DNA from: Dugong dugon
Lineage: Eukaryota; Chordata; Mammalia; Sirenia; Dugongidae
Reading direction: 5' to 3'
Assembly (NCBI GenBank): GCA_030035585.1
Contig: CM057465.1
Coordinates: 32,444,001 to 32,508,000, forward strand
DNA: 64,000 nt
Under the pieces are notes generated by a model, which was given only the letters and a program-made list of their open reading frames with translations, was not told the DNA's origin and did no database searches. Positions 22,736-34,492 of the stretch are shown piece after piece (position 1 is the stretch's first letter; every line of letters starts with the position of its first letter). Both the position numbers and the translations under genes were made by a program.

Positions 22736-23104
22736 GAATTATCTATGTGAGATCAAATTGACAACAGTAACTCAAAAGGTTTGATGGGAAGCCTAGGGAA
22801 CAGTGAGTTGAAGGTAATGGTGATGGAATAATTTGGAAAAGGATAGTGAGAATAGCAGCACAACTGGAAGAATGTAATCAATGTCACTGAATTGTTCTTG
22901 TCGAAACTTTCAAAATGGTGTAACTTTGGCTGTGTATATTTTCACCAAAAAAAACGTCCTCCAGGTCGAGAAGGAGAATGTTGACATGTCGTGGGGTTGT
23001 TAACCAATGTCATAAAACAGTATGTGTACTGACTGTTTAATGGGAAACTATTTGTTCTGTAAACCTTCATCTAAAGTACAATAAGAAAATTTAAAAAAAT
23101 AAAA
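22736..23104 (+). other. Second 3'UTR-like tail of the same insertion
   Basis: 22736-22960 is a different L1 3'UTR segment (GAATAATTTGGAAAAGGATA, AACTTTCAAAATGGTGTAAC). 22961-23090 repeats the end already present at 22615-22735 (TGACATGTCGTGGGGTTGTT, GTAAACCTTCATCTAAAG), followed by the A-rich end used for integration. Confidence 0.8.
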
Positions 23105-23116
23105 TAAAATCAATGA

Positions 23117-23755
23117 CTGAAGTTCCATCTTAAAAAGAACAAAGTGCAAGCAAAGTACACAGAAGAAAGGAATAATAAAGTTAAGATCAGAAATCAATGA
23201 AAGAGAAAACAGAAAGCTAATAGAAAAATAAACAAGGCCAAAAGTTGGTTGTTCGAAAGTTTAAAAAATTTGATTTGATAAACTCTAGCTAGACTAAGAA
23301 ATAAAAGAAATAACAAATTATCAATATTGAGAATGAAAGAATGGTTACCACTAAGATAGTATACAGGCTAACAATATAATAAGAAAATATTATGAACAAC
23401 TTTATGCCAACAAATTAGATGAAATGGACAAATTTCTTAAGCAATACAATTTTTAAATTAAAAAAATACAGATATGAAAGGAAGAAGTAGAAGTTTTTCT
23501 ATTTGCAAATGACATGATTGTTTATGCACAAAATCCTAAGGAATCTACAAAACCATTACTAGAAATAGTAAGTAAAATTAGCAAGATTTCAGGAGACAAG
23601 GTTAACATATAAAGTCAATTTTCTTTATAACTTTAACAGCAAATAATTGGTAAATGAAATTTAAATAACTTTATTTTCAATAGTATTAAAAATATATAGC
23701 AATTAGAAATAAATTTAACAAAAGATGTACAAGATCTTTAGGTTGAAAATTGAAA
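23117..23755 (+). repeat. Old L1 fragment A, continued
   Basis: ORF2 linker (TCCATCTTAAAAAGAACAAAG) resumes immediately after the target duplication. Near 23455 the sequence jumps from the N-terminal linker to the RT active-site region (TTTGCAAATGACATG reads FAND instead of FADD), so roughly 1 kb is deleted. Fully degenerate. Confidence 0.7.
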
Positions 23756-23764
23756 ACTGAAAAT

Positions 23765-23870
23765 GTGACCACTAGGAAATAGGGTCTTTGAAGATAATAT
23801 CAGTTAGTTAACATAAGGTCGTATTGGAGTAGAGTGAGTCCTAATCCTATATGGCTGGTGTTGTTAACAT
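23765..23870 (+). repeat. MLT1/MaLR LTR fragment
   Basis: ACTAGGAAATAGGGTCTTTG, GTCGTATTGGAGTAGAGTG and TCCTATATGGCTGGTG match the conserved middle of MaLR LTRs. It separates old L1 fragments A and B. Confidence 0.6.
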
Positions 23871-24224
23871 GTTAATATTATCTTTCTTAGTAGGTATTTG
23901 GCTTACTCAGGTATGTATGTTTTTTAAAGCTCATCCAACTGTGTGCTTAAGATTTGTGCATTTAATTGTATGTTCAACCAAAAAAAAGTAGCGAACAAAC
24001 ATTAAACTCCAGTTATTGATATGCAAAGTGAAGTATTTAGGAGAAAGTGTACCAACATCTGCAAGTTACTTTGAAATGAATAAAAAGATAAGCTGGGTTG
24101 GTGGATAGTTACAGAGATGGATAGATTTAATGCAGCAAGTGTAACAAAATGCTATGATAATTTTTTCAGCGTCTCTATGTTTGTCAGTTTTCATAGTAAA
24201 GTGTCGAACTTACTAAAGGCAATC

Positions 24225-26333
24225 AACGTAATACCCACATTAACAGAATAAGAAGAAAAATCATATAATCAACTTAATAGACACAGGAAAAAAATTTTTT
24301 TAAATTCAAAATCCACTAATTACAAAACTTTTAGCAAACTAGAAATAGGAAGGCATTTTTTCAATCTGAAAAAAGTTACACATACATACAAAACCATCGC
24401 AAAATATACTTAAGGGTGAATTTTTTAGAGTATTCCCTTTGAGATGGGGCATAAGACAAGGTTTTCTGCTATCACCAACTCTATTCAACACTGTACTTAA
24501 AGTCCTAGTGAGTTTAATAAGGCAAACAAAGTTTTTAATTAAAGAAATAAAAAAATAATTATTGGAATTAAAAAATAAAATTTTAATACTCTCAGACGAT
24601 GTGACTATGTAAATAAAAAATCCAAAATATTTATCAATTATTTAAAATCAATCAGTAAATTTAGTCAGGTTCCTGAATACTAGGTCACTAAACAGAAATC
24701 AGGAGCCACGGTTGCACAGTGGTTAAGACCTTGGCTGCTAACCAAAAGGTCGGCAGTTCGAATCTGCTGCTCTTTGGAAACCCTGTGGGGCAGTTCTGCT
24801 CTGTCCTATAGGGTTGCGATGAGTCTGAATCAACTCAGCGGCAACGGGTTTGGTTGTTTGGTTATACAGAAATCAATTGCATTTCTATATACCAGCAAAA
24901 GAAGTTAGAAAAATAAATTTTTTAAAATGAAAACGTTTACAATAACTAAAAAATCAACTCCTTTGGAACAAGATATGCAAGACTTCCTAATAGAAAACTG
25001 CATAATATTATTGAGGTAAATTAAAAAGAATATAAATGGAGGAGTACACAATGTTCATGAATGCAAGTGTTAGCATTGCAAAGATGTCAGTTCTCCCCAG
25101 TTTGATTCATAGAGTCAATGTAATCCCAATCAAAACACCTGCAGGACTTTTGTGGAACTTGACAAGCTGATTCTAAAATGTAAACAAAAATAGCGGTGGG
25201 TCAAAAATCGTCTAGACACTCTTGAAGAAAACAAGGTGGAATGAATTGCTCTATTGAATGTCAAGATTTAGTGGAAAGCTACAGTAATTAAAAATACATC
25301 GACAAATTTACCAATAGACCATAACAGAACAGAAAAAGACCCACGCACATATGGGCGGTTGATATACAACAAAGTAAGCACTGAAACAGTGGGGAAGGTG
25401 CAGTGTTTTGAATAAATGATGCTGAATAAATTGGATATCCATATGGAAACGAAATTAAACCTTGACTCTGTACTTCCCACCACACACACAAAAAATCAAT
25501 TCCAGGAGGACCGTAGATATAAATACAATAAATCAGCTAGAGGAAAAGATAGGAGAATATTTTCATGATCTAGATTTAGAGAACGATTCCTTCCTTAAAC
25601 AGGCTACAAAAAAAAATAATAACTGTATAGGAAAAGATGGGAAAATTGGAGTCTGTTAAAATTGAGAACTCCTTTCGTCAAAAGACATTTTAAGGACATG
25701 AAAACAAGTCATAAAATGGGAGAAGGTATTTGCAAAACATATAACTAAAAAAGAAGTTGTACTCAGAATATATCAATTAGAAAAAATAATAGGCAACACA
25801 ATAGAAAAGTGAACAAGAGAGTTAAATATCATTTCACACGATAGATATCCAAATGGCCCATGAACAGGTAAAGAGATCTCAACTTCATTGGTTATCAGAG
25901 AAATGCAATTAGGACCACATTGTGATGCCACTACAAAGTCATCGCAATGGAAACATTAAAATGACTGATAAATACCAGCTGTTCTCAAGGACATGGAACA
26001 ATGGTAACGCTCATATACTGCTGGTGAGAGTGTAAATTGGTACAATCACTTTGGAAGGCTGTTTGCCATTATCCACTAAACTTGTCAACTTGTCAACCCA
26101 TGACTCAACACTTCCACTCCTAGATACATACTCAATGTAAATGAATGCACGTGTAGTCAAAGATGTGTACATGAAGGTTTATAGCAGCATTATTTGTAAT
26201 AGGCAAAAATTAGAAACTGCTCAAATGTTCATCTACAATAGAATGGATAAATAAAATGTGCTATATTCATGTAATGGAATACTACACACCAATAAAAAGG
26301 AGTTAACTATAACTACATGCAATAATAAGAATG
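24225..26333 (+). repeat. Old L1 fragment B (ORF2 RT to 3'UTR)
   Basis: Second, independent L1 copy: it repeats the RT region already in fragment A (CTCTCAGACGATGTGAC reads LSDD at the FADD site) and runs through ORF2 C-terminal and 3'UTR sequence (TTCATGTAATGGAATACTAC at 26265) to 26333. It continues at 37311 beyond the RTE. Many stops. Confidence 0.75.
24702..24865 (+). repeat. AfroSINE (short form)
   Basis: Sense AfroSINE: head GGAGCCACGGTTGCACAGTG, B-box region GGCAGTTCGAATCTGC, tail CAGCGGCAACGGGTTTGG. Perfect 10-bp target duplication ACAGAAATCA at 24692-24701 and 24866-24875. Confidence 0.95.
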
Positions 26334-26858
26334 TTGTTTTTATTGTTAGGTGCCATGGAGACATTCTGACTCATAGCGACCTATGTACAACAGAACGACA
26401 CTGCCCAGTACTGCGCCATCCTCACAATCATTGCTATGTTTGAGCCCATTGTTGCAGACACTGTGTCAGTCCATCTCACTGAGGGTCTTCCTCTTTTTTG
26501 CTGATCCTCTATTTTACTAAGCATGATGTCCTTCCCAAGGAACTGGTCCCTTCTGATAACATGTCCAAAGTACCTTCTAAGGAGCAGGCTGGCTGTACTT
26601 CTTCCAAAACACATTTGTTTGTTCTTGTTGGCAGTCCATGGTATATTCAATATTCTTCACCAACACCGTAATTCAAAGGCATCAGCTCTCCTTCTGTCTT
26701 CCTTATTCATTGACCAACTTTCACATGCATATGAGACAATTGAAAATACCATGGCTTGGGTCAGGTGCACCTTAGTCCTTAAAGTGACATCTTCATTTTT
26801 TAATACTTTAAAGGGGTCTTTTGCAGATTTTCCCAGTGCAACATGTCACTTGATTTCT

Positions 26859-27849
26859 CTTTTTTTAATTTTTTATTTTATTGTTGTACTTTAAGTGAAA
26901 GTTTACAATTCAAGTTAGTCTGTCATACAAAAATTTATACATGCATTGTTATGTGACCCTAATTGCTCTCCCTGTACTGTGATAGCACACTCCTCCTTTC
27001 CACCCCTGATTTCCCACATCCATTCAACCAGCTCCTGACCCTCTCTACCTTCTCATCTCACCTCTGGACAGGAGTTACCCATTTAGTCTCATGTATCTAC
27101 TTGAGCTAAGAAGCACACTCTTCAAGAGTATCATTTTATGTCCCATAGTCCAGTCTAATCTTTGACTGAAGAGTTGGCCTTGGGAATGGTTTTAGGGCTG
27201 GGTTAACAGACAGTCCAAGGGCCATGCTTTCTGGGGATCCTCCAGTCTCAGTCAGACCATTAAGTCTCATCTTTTTACTAGAATTTGAGTTCTGCCACCC
27301 CACTTTTCTCCTGCTCCGTCAGGGACTCTCTGCTGTGTTCCCTGTCAGGACAGTCATTGGTGGTAGCCGGGCACCATCTAGTTCTTCTGGTCTCAGGCTG
27401 ATGCAGTCTTCAGTTTATGTGACCCTTTCTGTCTCTTGGGCTAATGCTTTCCTTGTGACTTTGGTGTTCTTCATTCTTCTTTACTCCAGGTGAATTGGGA
27501 CCAATTGATACATCTTAGATGGCCGCTTGCTAGCTTTTAAGACCCCAGACGCCACTCTCTAAAGTAGGATGCAGAACATTTTCTTAATAAAGTTTGTTAT
27601 GCTGGTTGACCTATATGTCCCCTGAAACCATGGTCCCCAGATCCCTGTCCTTGCTACTCTGCCCCTCAAAGTATTTGGTTGTATCCAGGAAACTTCTTAG
27701 CTTTGGTTTAGTCCAGTTCTGCCGACTTTCCATGTAGTGTGTGCTGTTCTTCCCTTCAGCCAAGATAATTCTTGTCTACTATATAGTTAGTGAATAACCC
27801 TCTCCCTCCCTCCCCACCCTCATAACCATCAACGAATGTTTCCTTCTGT
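26859..27849 (-). other. L1 3'UTR (lineage B)
   Basis: Same 3'UTR family as the tail at 7203-7573. Its inner half shares AGATGGCCGCTTGCTAGC-type sequence (27518) with lineage A, but the outer 400 bp (CAAAAATTTATACATGCATT, TGTGACCCTAATTGCTCTC) has no counterpart in lineage A. Confidence 0.8.
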
Positions 27850-30800
27850 GTTTAAACCTTTTCTTGAGTTCTTATAATAGCAGTCTTATACAATATTTGT
27901 CCTTTTGTGGCTGACTAAATTTACTCAGCATAATGCCTTCCAGGTTCCTCCATGTTATAAGATGCTTCATGGATTCATCATGTTCTTTATTGTTGTGTAG
28001 TATTCCATTGTGTGAATATACCATAATTTATATGCATAATTTATATCCATTTGTGCATTGACGGGCACCTAGGTTGCTTCCATCTTTTTGCTCTCATGAA
28101 CAGTGCTGCAATGAACATAGGTGTGCATATATCTATTTGTGTGATGGCTCTTATTTCTCTAGGATGTATTCCAAGGAGCGAGACTGCTGGATCATATGGT
28201 ACTTCTATTTCAAGCTTTTTAAGGAACTGCCAAATCGATTTCCTAAGTGGTTGTACCATTTTACATTCCCACCAACAGTGTATAAGTGTTCCAGTCTCTC
28301 CACAACCTCCTCAACATTTATTATTTTGTGTTTTTTGTATTAATGCTAGCCTTGTTGGGGTGAGATGGCAACTCATTGTAGTTTTGATTTGCATTTCTCT
28401 AATGGCTAATGATCGTGAGCATTTCCTCATATGTCTGTTAGCTGCCTGAATGTCTTCTTCGTGAAGTGCCTGTTCATATCCTTTGCCCATTTTTTAATTG
28501 GGTTATTTTGTTGTTGTTGCTGATGTTTTGCAGTATCTTGTAGGTTTTAGAGATTAGACGCTGATCGGATTTGTTATAGCCAAAAATTTTTTTTCCCAGT
28601 CTGTAGGTTGTCTTTTGACTCTTTTGCTGAAGTCTTTTGATGAGCATAAGTATTTGATTTTTAGGAGCTCCCAGTTCTCTTCTGGTGTTTGTGCATTGTT
28701 ACTTATGGTTCATATTCTGTTTATGCCATGTATTACAGCTCCTAACATTGTCCCTACTTTTTCTTCAATGATCTCTATCGTTTTTGATTTTATGTTTAGG
28801 TCTTTGATCCTTTTTGAGTTAGTTTTTGTGCATGGTGTGAGGAATGGGTCTTGTTTCAGTCATTTGCAGATGGATATCCAGTTATGTCAGCACCATTTGT
28901 CAAAGAAACTGTCTTTTCCCCAATTAATGGACTTGGGGCCTTTGTCAAATATCAGCTTCTCATAGGTGGATGAATTCATGTCTAGATTCTCAATTCTGTT
29001 CCATTGGTCTATGTATCTGTTGTTGTACCAGTACCAGGCTGTTTTGATTACTGTGGCAGTGTAATAGGGTAGTGTGAGGCCTCCCACTTTGTTCTTCTTC
29101 AGTAATACTTTACTTATCCGAGGCCTCTTCCCTTTCCACATGAAGTTGGTGATTTGTTTCTCCATCTCATTAAAAAATGATGGTGGAATTTGAATCAGGA
29201 TCGCATTGTATCTGTAGATCACTTTGGGTAGAATTGACATTTTCACAATGTTGAGTTTTCCTATCCATGAGCAAGGTATGTTTTTCCACTTATGCGGGTC
29301 TCTTTTGGTTTCTTGCAGTAGAGCCTTGTAGTTTTCATCGTATAGGTCTTTTACATCTCTGTTTAGATTTATTCCTAAGTAGTTTATCTTCTTGGGGGCT
29401 ATTGTAAATGGAATTGATTTGGTGATTTCCTCTTGGAAGTTCTCTTTGTTGGTGTAGAGGAATCCAACTGATTTTTATATGTTTATCTTGTATCCTGAAA
29501 CTTTGCCGAAGTCTTCTATTAGTTCTAGTAGTTTTCTTGTGGATCCTTTCAGGTTTTCTGGGTATAAGACCATATCATCTGCAAACAGATACTTTTACTT
29601 CTTCCCTACCAATTTGGATGCCCTTTATTTCTTTTTCCAGCCGAATTACTCTGGCTAGGACCTCCAGCACAATGTTGAATAAGAGTGGTGATAAAGGGCA
29701 TCCTTGTCTGGTTCCCGTTCTCAAGGGAAATGCTTTCAAACTCTCTCCATTTACAATGATGTTGGCTGTTGGCTTTGTATAAATGCCCTTAATTACGTTG
29801 AGGAATTTCCCTTCTATTCCTATTTTGCTGAGAGTTTTTAATCATGAATGGGTGCTGGACTTTGTCAAACGCCTTTTCTGCAGCGACTGATAAGATCATG
29901 TGGTTCTGGTTTTTTTGTTTTATTAATGTGATGGATTACATTGATTGTTTTTCTAATGTTGAACCATCCCTGCATACCTGGTATAAATCCCACTTTATCA
30001 TGGTGAATTATTTTTTTGATATGTTGCTGAATTCTATTGGCTAGAATTTTGTTGAGAATTTTTGTGTCAATGTTCATGAGGGGTATTGGTCTGTAATTTT
30101 CTTTTTTTGTGGTGTCTTTACCTGGTTTTGGTATCAGGGTTATGCTGGCTTCACAGAGTGAGTTTGGGAGTATTCTATTTTTTGTATGCTCTGAAATACC
30201 TTTAGTAATAGTGGTGTTAACTCTTCACTGAAAGTTTGGTAGAATTCTCCAGTGAAGCCATCTGGGCCAGGACTTTTTTTTGTTGGGAGTTTTATAATTA
30301 CCTTTTCAATCTCTTCTTTTGTTATGGGTTTATTTAGATGTTCTACCTCTGTGTTAGTTTAGGTAGGTAGTGAGTTTCTAGAAATGTGTCCATTTCCTCC
30401 TGGTTTTCAAATTTGTTACAATATAATTTTTCATAGCATTCTGTTATGATTCTTTTGATTTCAGTTGAATCGTTGTGATATCACCCATCTCATTTCTTAT
30501 ATGCGTTATTTGCGTCCTATCTTGTTTTTCTTTTGTCGGTTTGGCCAATGGTTTATAAATTTTGTTGATTTTTTCAATGAATGAGCTTTTGGTCTTGTTG
30601 ACTCCTGTGATGGTTTTTCTATTCTCTATTTCATTTAATTCTGCTCTAATTCTTATTATTTCCTTTCTTCTGGCACCCAAGGACTTCTTTTACTGTTCTC
30701 TTCCTACTTGCTCGAGTTGTAGGATTAATGTTTTAATTTTGGCCCTTTCTTCTCTTAGGATGTGTACATTTATTACTATAGGCTGACCTCTGAGCACTAC

Positions 30801-31655
30801 TTTTGCTGTGTCCCAAAGGTTCTGGTATGATGTGTTTTCATTCTTATTTGATTCTATGAATTTCTTTATTCCTTCTATAACCCAGTAGTTTTTGAGCAAG
30901 GTGTTGTTCAGTTTCCATGTGTTTGATTTTTTTTCCAAGGTTTTTCTGTTGTTGATTTGTACTTCAACGGCTTTATGGTCAGAAAAGATGCTTTGTAATA
31001 TTTAGATGCTTTTGATTCTGTTAAAGCTTGCTTTATTGCTGAATATGTGGTCTATTCTGGAGAATGTTCTACGTGCATTGGAAAAGAAAGTATACTTGGC
31101 TGCTGTTGGGTGGAGCATTCTGTATATGTACATGAGATCAAGTTGGTTGACTGTGGCATTTAGACCTTCTGTGTTTTTGTTGAGCTTCTTTCTAGATGTT
31201 CTGTCCTTCATTGAAAGTGGTGTGTTGAAGTCTCCTATTATTATTGTGGAGCTGTATATCTGTCTTTTCAATGCTGTTAGAATTTGTCTTATGTATTTTG
31301 GAGCCCTGTCATTGGGTGTGTGAATATTTATTATAGTTCTGCCCTCCCGGTGTATTGACCCTTAAATCATTATATAGTGTCCTTCCTTGTCCTTAGTGGT
31401 GGATTTTAATTTAAAGTCTATTTTGTCAGAGATTAATATTGCCACTCCTGCTCTTTTTTGGGTGTTATTTGCTTGATGTATTTTTTCCATCCTTTGAGTT
31501 TTTGTTTGTGTCTTTACATGCAAGGTGTGTCTCTTGTAGGCAGCATATAGATGATTTTGTTTTTTAAATCCATTTTGCCACTCTCTGTCTCTTTATTGGT
31601 GCATTTAGTCCATTTACATTCAGCGTAATTATTGATAGGTATGAGTTCAGTGCTG
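27850..31655 (-). pseudogene. L1 ORF2p (lineage B), broken
   Basis: Endonuclease plus reverse transcriptase of L1. The start region is near 31650 (minus: ATCAATAATTACGCTGAATG). Visible blocks: endonuclease IIIGDFNTPLSMKDRTSRK and FSRIDHIFSNKASF (31271-31002); linker YQNLWDTAKVVLRGQ (30938-30690); [21 protein letters not shown] (30077-29865); FADD catalytic box intact at 29574-29585; C-terminal [19 protein letters not shown] (29246-28887) and IWQFLKKLEIEVPYDPAVS (28259-28041). Several frameshifts and stops separate these pieces. The 3' limit is approximate. Confidence 0.9.
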
Positions 31656-32105
31656 TCGTTTTTATGTCTTTTTTTTTGTGTTGTTGACAGTTTCTTTGTT
31701 CCTCTTAATTTTCCTTGCTGAGTTGTTTTTCTTTATGTATTCTCTTTTCATCTTTTTTATTGTTGTTGATTTTGTATTTGCTGAGTCTTTATGTTTTTCT
31801 TCTTTTCTATTTTGATGTGTAGGATCGTTAATTTCCTTTGTGGTTACCTTAATATTTACCCCTATTTTTCTAAGTTTAAAGCAGTCTTTTATTTCTTTAC
31901 ATTGCCTTGACTTCCTCTCCATATGAAAAATTTGTTTACATTTTTTAATCCCTCTTTTTTGTTTTAATGTTGTCATCTTTTACATGTTGACATCTCTGTT
32001 TCCCTATTTTCGGTGGTTTAGCTTTGATTTATTTTTGCGACTTCCCTATCTGGGTTGATATCTGGTTGCTCTGTCCTGTGTTCTAGTGTGGGTTGTCATC
32101 TGATG

Positions 32106-33050
32106 TTATTGATTTTCAATCTGGAGGACTCCCTTTAATATTTCTTGTAATTTTGGTTTGGTTTTTGCAAATTCCCTAAACTTCTGTTTATCTGGAAATA
32201 CCCTAATTTTGCTATCATATTTGACAGACAGTTTTGCTAGATATATAATTCCTGGCTGGCAATTGTTTCCCTTCAAGGCTTTATATATGTCATCCCATTG
32301 CCTTCTTGCCTGCATGATTTCTGTTGAGTAGTCCAAGCTTAGTTTTATTGATTCTCCTTTGTAGATGACTTTTTGTTTCTCCCTAGCTGCTCTTAAAATT
32401 CTCTCTTTATCTTTGGTTTTGGCAAGTTTGATTATAATTTGTCTTGGTGACTATCTTTTGGGATCTACCTTATGTGAGTTTCAATGAGCATCTTGGATAG
32501 ATATCTTCTCATCTTTCATGATATCAGGAAAGGTTTCTACCAACAAATGTTCAAAAATTCTCTCTGCATTTTCTGTTATCCTCCCCTGTTCTGGTACTCC
32601 AATCACTCATAGGTTATTCCTCTTGATATACTCCCACATAATTCTTAGGGATTCTTCATTTTTTTTAATCCCTTCATCTGATTTTTCCTCAAATAAGTTG
32701 GTGTCCAGTGCTTTATCTTCAATCTCACTAATTCTGACTTCCATTGCCTCAATTCTGTTCCTATGACTTTCTATTGAGTTGTCTAATTCTGAAATTTTAT
32801 TATTATTCTTCTGGATTTCTGAACTGTCTCTCTATGGACTCTTGCAGCCTGTTAAATCTGGCATTATGCTGTTCTCAATCTTCTTAAATTCTTCTGTTGC
32901 TTGGTCTGCATTTTGCCTTATTTCTTTCCTGATCTCTTGAAAAGTTCTGTACGTTAATCTTTTGTATTCTGCCTCCGGTCATTCCAAGAAATTCTCTTCC
33001 TCAGGAAAATTTCTTGATTCTTTATTTTGGGAGCTTGCTGAAGCCATCAT
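32106..33050 (-). pseudogene. L1 ORF1p (lineage B), broken
   Basis: The likely start is the ATGATG at 33045-33050 (minus), giving MMASASSQNKESRNFPEE. The C-terminal domain is clear at 32336-32106: MQARRQWDDIYKALKGNNC, then FPDKQKFREFAKTKPK, ending at a stop at 32106-32108. Internal stops and shifts interrupt the coiled coil. The N-terminus differs from lineage A while the C-terminal domain is clearly related. Confidence 0.82.
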
Positions 33051-34471
33051 GGTCTGCCTCTTGATATGATTTGATGTCGACTGTATTCTCCAAGACATGG
33101 ATAAGTTATTATATTTATTTATTTTATGTTTGCTTATTGTGTCCTAGTTTCTTGTTCTGTTTTGTTTTGATATGCTCAAATAGGCTGCTTGTGTGAGCTA
33201 GCCCAATCACCAGTGCCCCTGAAGCTCCAACGTCTTGCCACCAGGTGGCCAGACCTGCACTAAGTATGTGAGCCCAGGTGTCTGCCCAGTCCTCCTGTGT
33301 GGATTCAGTTCTGGTGTCCAGGTGGTCAGCCACCAAGTGTGTGGTGGAGGCTCTCACCTATAGTCTTAGACAGGCATGGGTGTTTGGTGTAGGCACAGGC
33401 ATCCGGCTGCAGCAGGAGGTCACATGCTGAGCAAGGATGACAGCCACCCCCGAGTGTCTGGGAGGAAAGCATGTCCCTGTTCCCTAGAGCATGTAGGTGG
33501 GTGGGTCTTGCAGCTGGACTATGAGCACCCAATGCTGTTGGTTTTAAGGACTGAGAGGCACCACTTATTCTTGGGCCCCTGTCACAGGTGGCTAGGTCAC
33601 ATGGGTGGAGCCACCAGACCTCAGGCTCCTGATTTGGGTAGGTGAAGACTCTGCTTAATGGGCAGAGCAGTGTCAAATGTCATGAACCTGTCACTTCACA
33701 GCTGAAACAGTTGAAGTTAGACTTCAGGTATATACCCTGTTGTACTGTGGTAATGTGGGCTTACTCTATTGAAATGGGCCCACACAAGTCTCTGCAGGCG
33801 GAAAGACAGTCAAAGTCCACGGACCCCTTAAGCCTGTGCCTAGGCAAAGGAGCTGTGCCTATCCTGAGTTCCTGGCTTAGGGGAGCCAGCAGATTATTTT
33901 TTCCCGTTTGTTAATTTGTTCTCTCTCCAAGGCTGGGAGAATGGCTCAGGGCCTGTGATGGGTCCTACCTCTGGACCAGGGTACTTGGCAATCACTGAAG
34001 CTGTCCCAGACCCAGTGTAGAGCAGGGAGTGGGGAGGTAAACGGGAAAGAGTCTTTTCCCAAAAGGGAGTGTTTTTGATCCTTGCAGTAGGCCAGACGCA
34101 AGTACTTAACTTTTGCTGAGTGAGGGCTGCTTCTCACTGGTTCTGGATGGCCGAGTAGACTCTCCGCCACTGGGTCTCTCCCGATAGGGAAAACTCTTCC
34201 CAAGTGCTGCTGCTTGCCTCCCTCATTACGCACCATGAGCTGATCCAGCCTGAAGAGCTCAGGCTTTTGCTGGGTCAGATCTGGCAACACCTTGCTGCTT
34301 CTGAACTGTCTCTCCCTCCCCCTGCCACTCAGTCCAATTCCTCATCTTTGCCTTTGTTGTTCAGGGTTCCTAGATTGTCATAGATAATTGATTCACTTGT
34401 TTTTTTGGGTCTTTGTTGTAAGAGGGACCGCTGGAAGCATCTGACTACTTGGCCATCTTGGCCCCGCCTTG
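33051..34471 (-). promoter_or_regulatory. L1 5'UTR (lineage B) with YY1-like start
   Basis: The element begins (minus strand) GGCGGGGCCAAGATGGCC (plus-strand 34451-34468), the same CAAGATGGCC core that starts human L1 and binds YY1 there. The remainder is GC-richer than its surroundings and unrelated by eye to the 5'UTR at 18771 and 60634. Confidence 0.7.
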
Positions 34472-34492
34472 CTTGATTTCTTGACTGCTTCT

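Larger units (their letters stand above)
18771..23104 (+). mobile_element. L1 element lacking ORF2
   Basis: A 4.33-kb insertion in old L1 fragment A, flanked by an imperfect 12-bp duplication (TAAAATCAGTGA at 18759-18770, TAAAATCAATGA at 23105-23116). Order: 5'UTR (18771-20362, truncated at its 5' end relative to 60634), ORF1 (20363-21377), a short inter-ORF stretch to about 21762, then directly 3'UTR (to 22735) and a second 3'UTR-like tail (22736-23104). The 3.8 kb of ORF2 is absent. It cannot make endonuclease or RT. Confidence 0.88.
26859..34471 (-). mobile_element. Full-structure L1 (lineage B)
   Basis: A 7.6-kb L1 on the minus strand with every part in order: 5'UTR from 34471, ORF1, ORF2, 3'UTR and A-rich end (antisense TTTTTTTAATTTTTTATTT at 26860). 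Perfect 10-bp target duplication CTTGATTTCT at 26849-26858 and 34472-34481, where the RTE sequence is otherwise continuous. Stops and frameshifts in both ORFs make it inactive. Confidence 0.95.
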
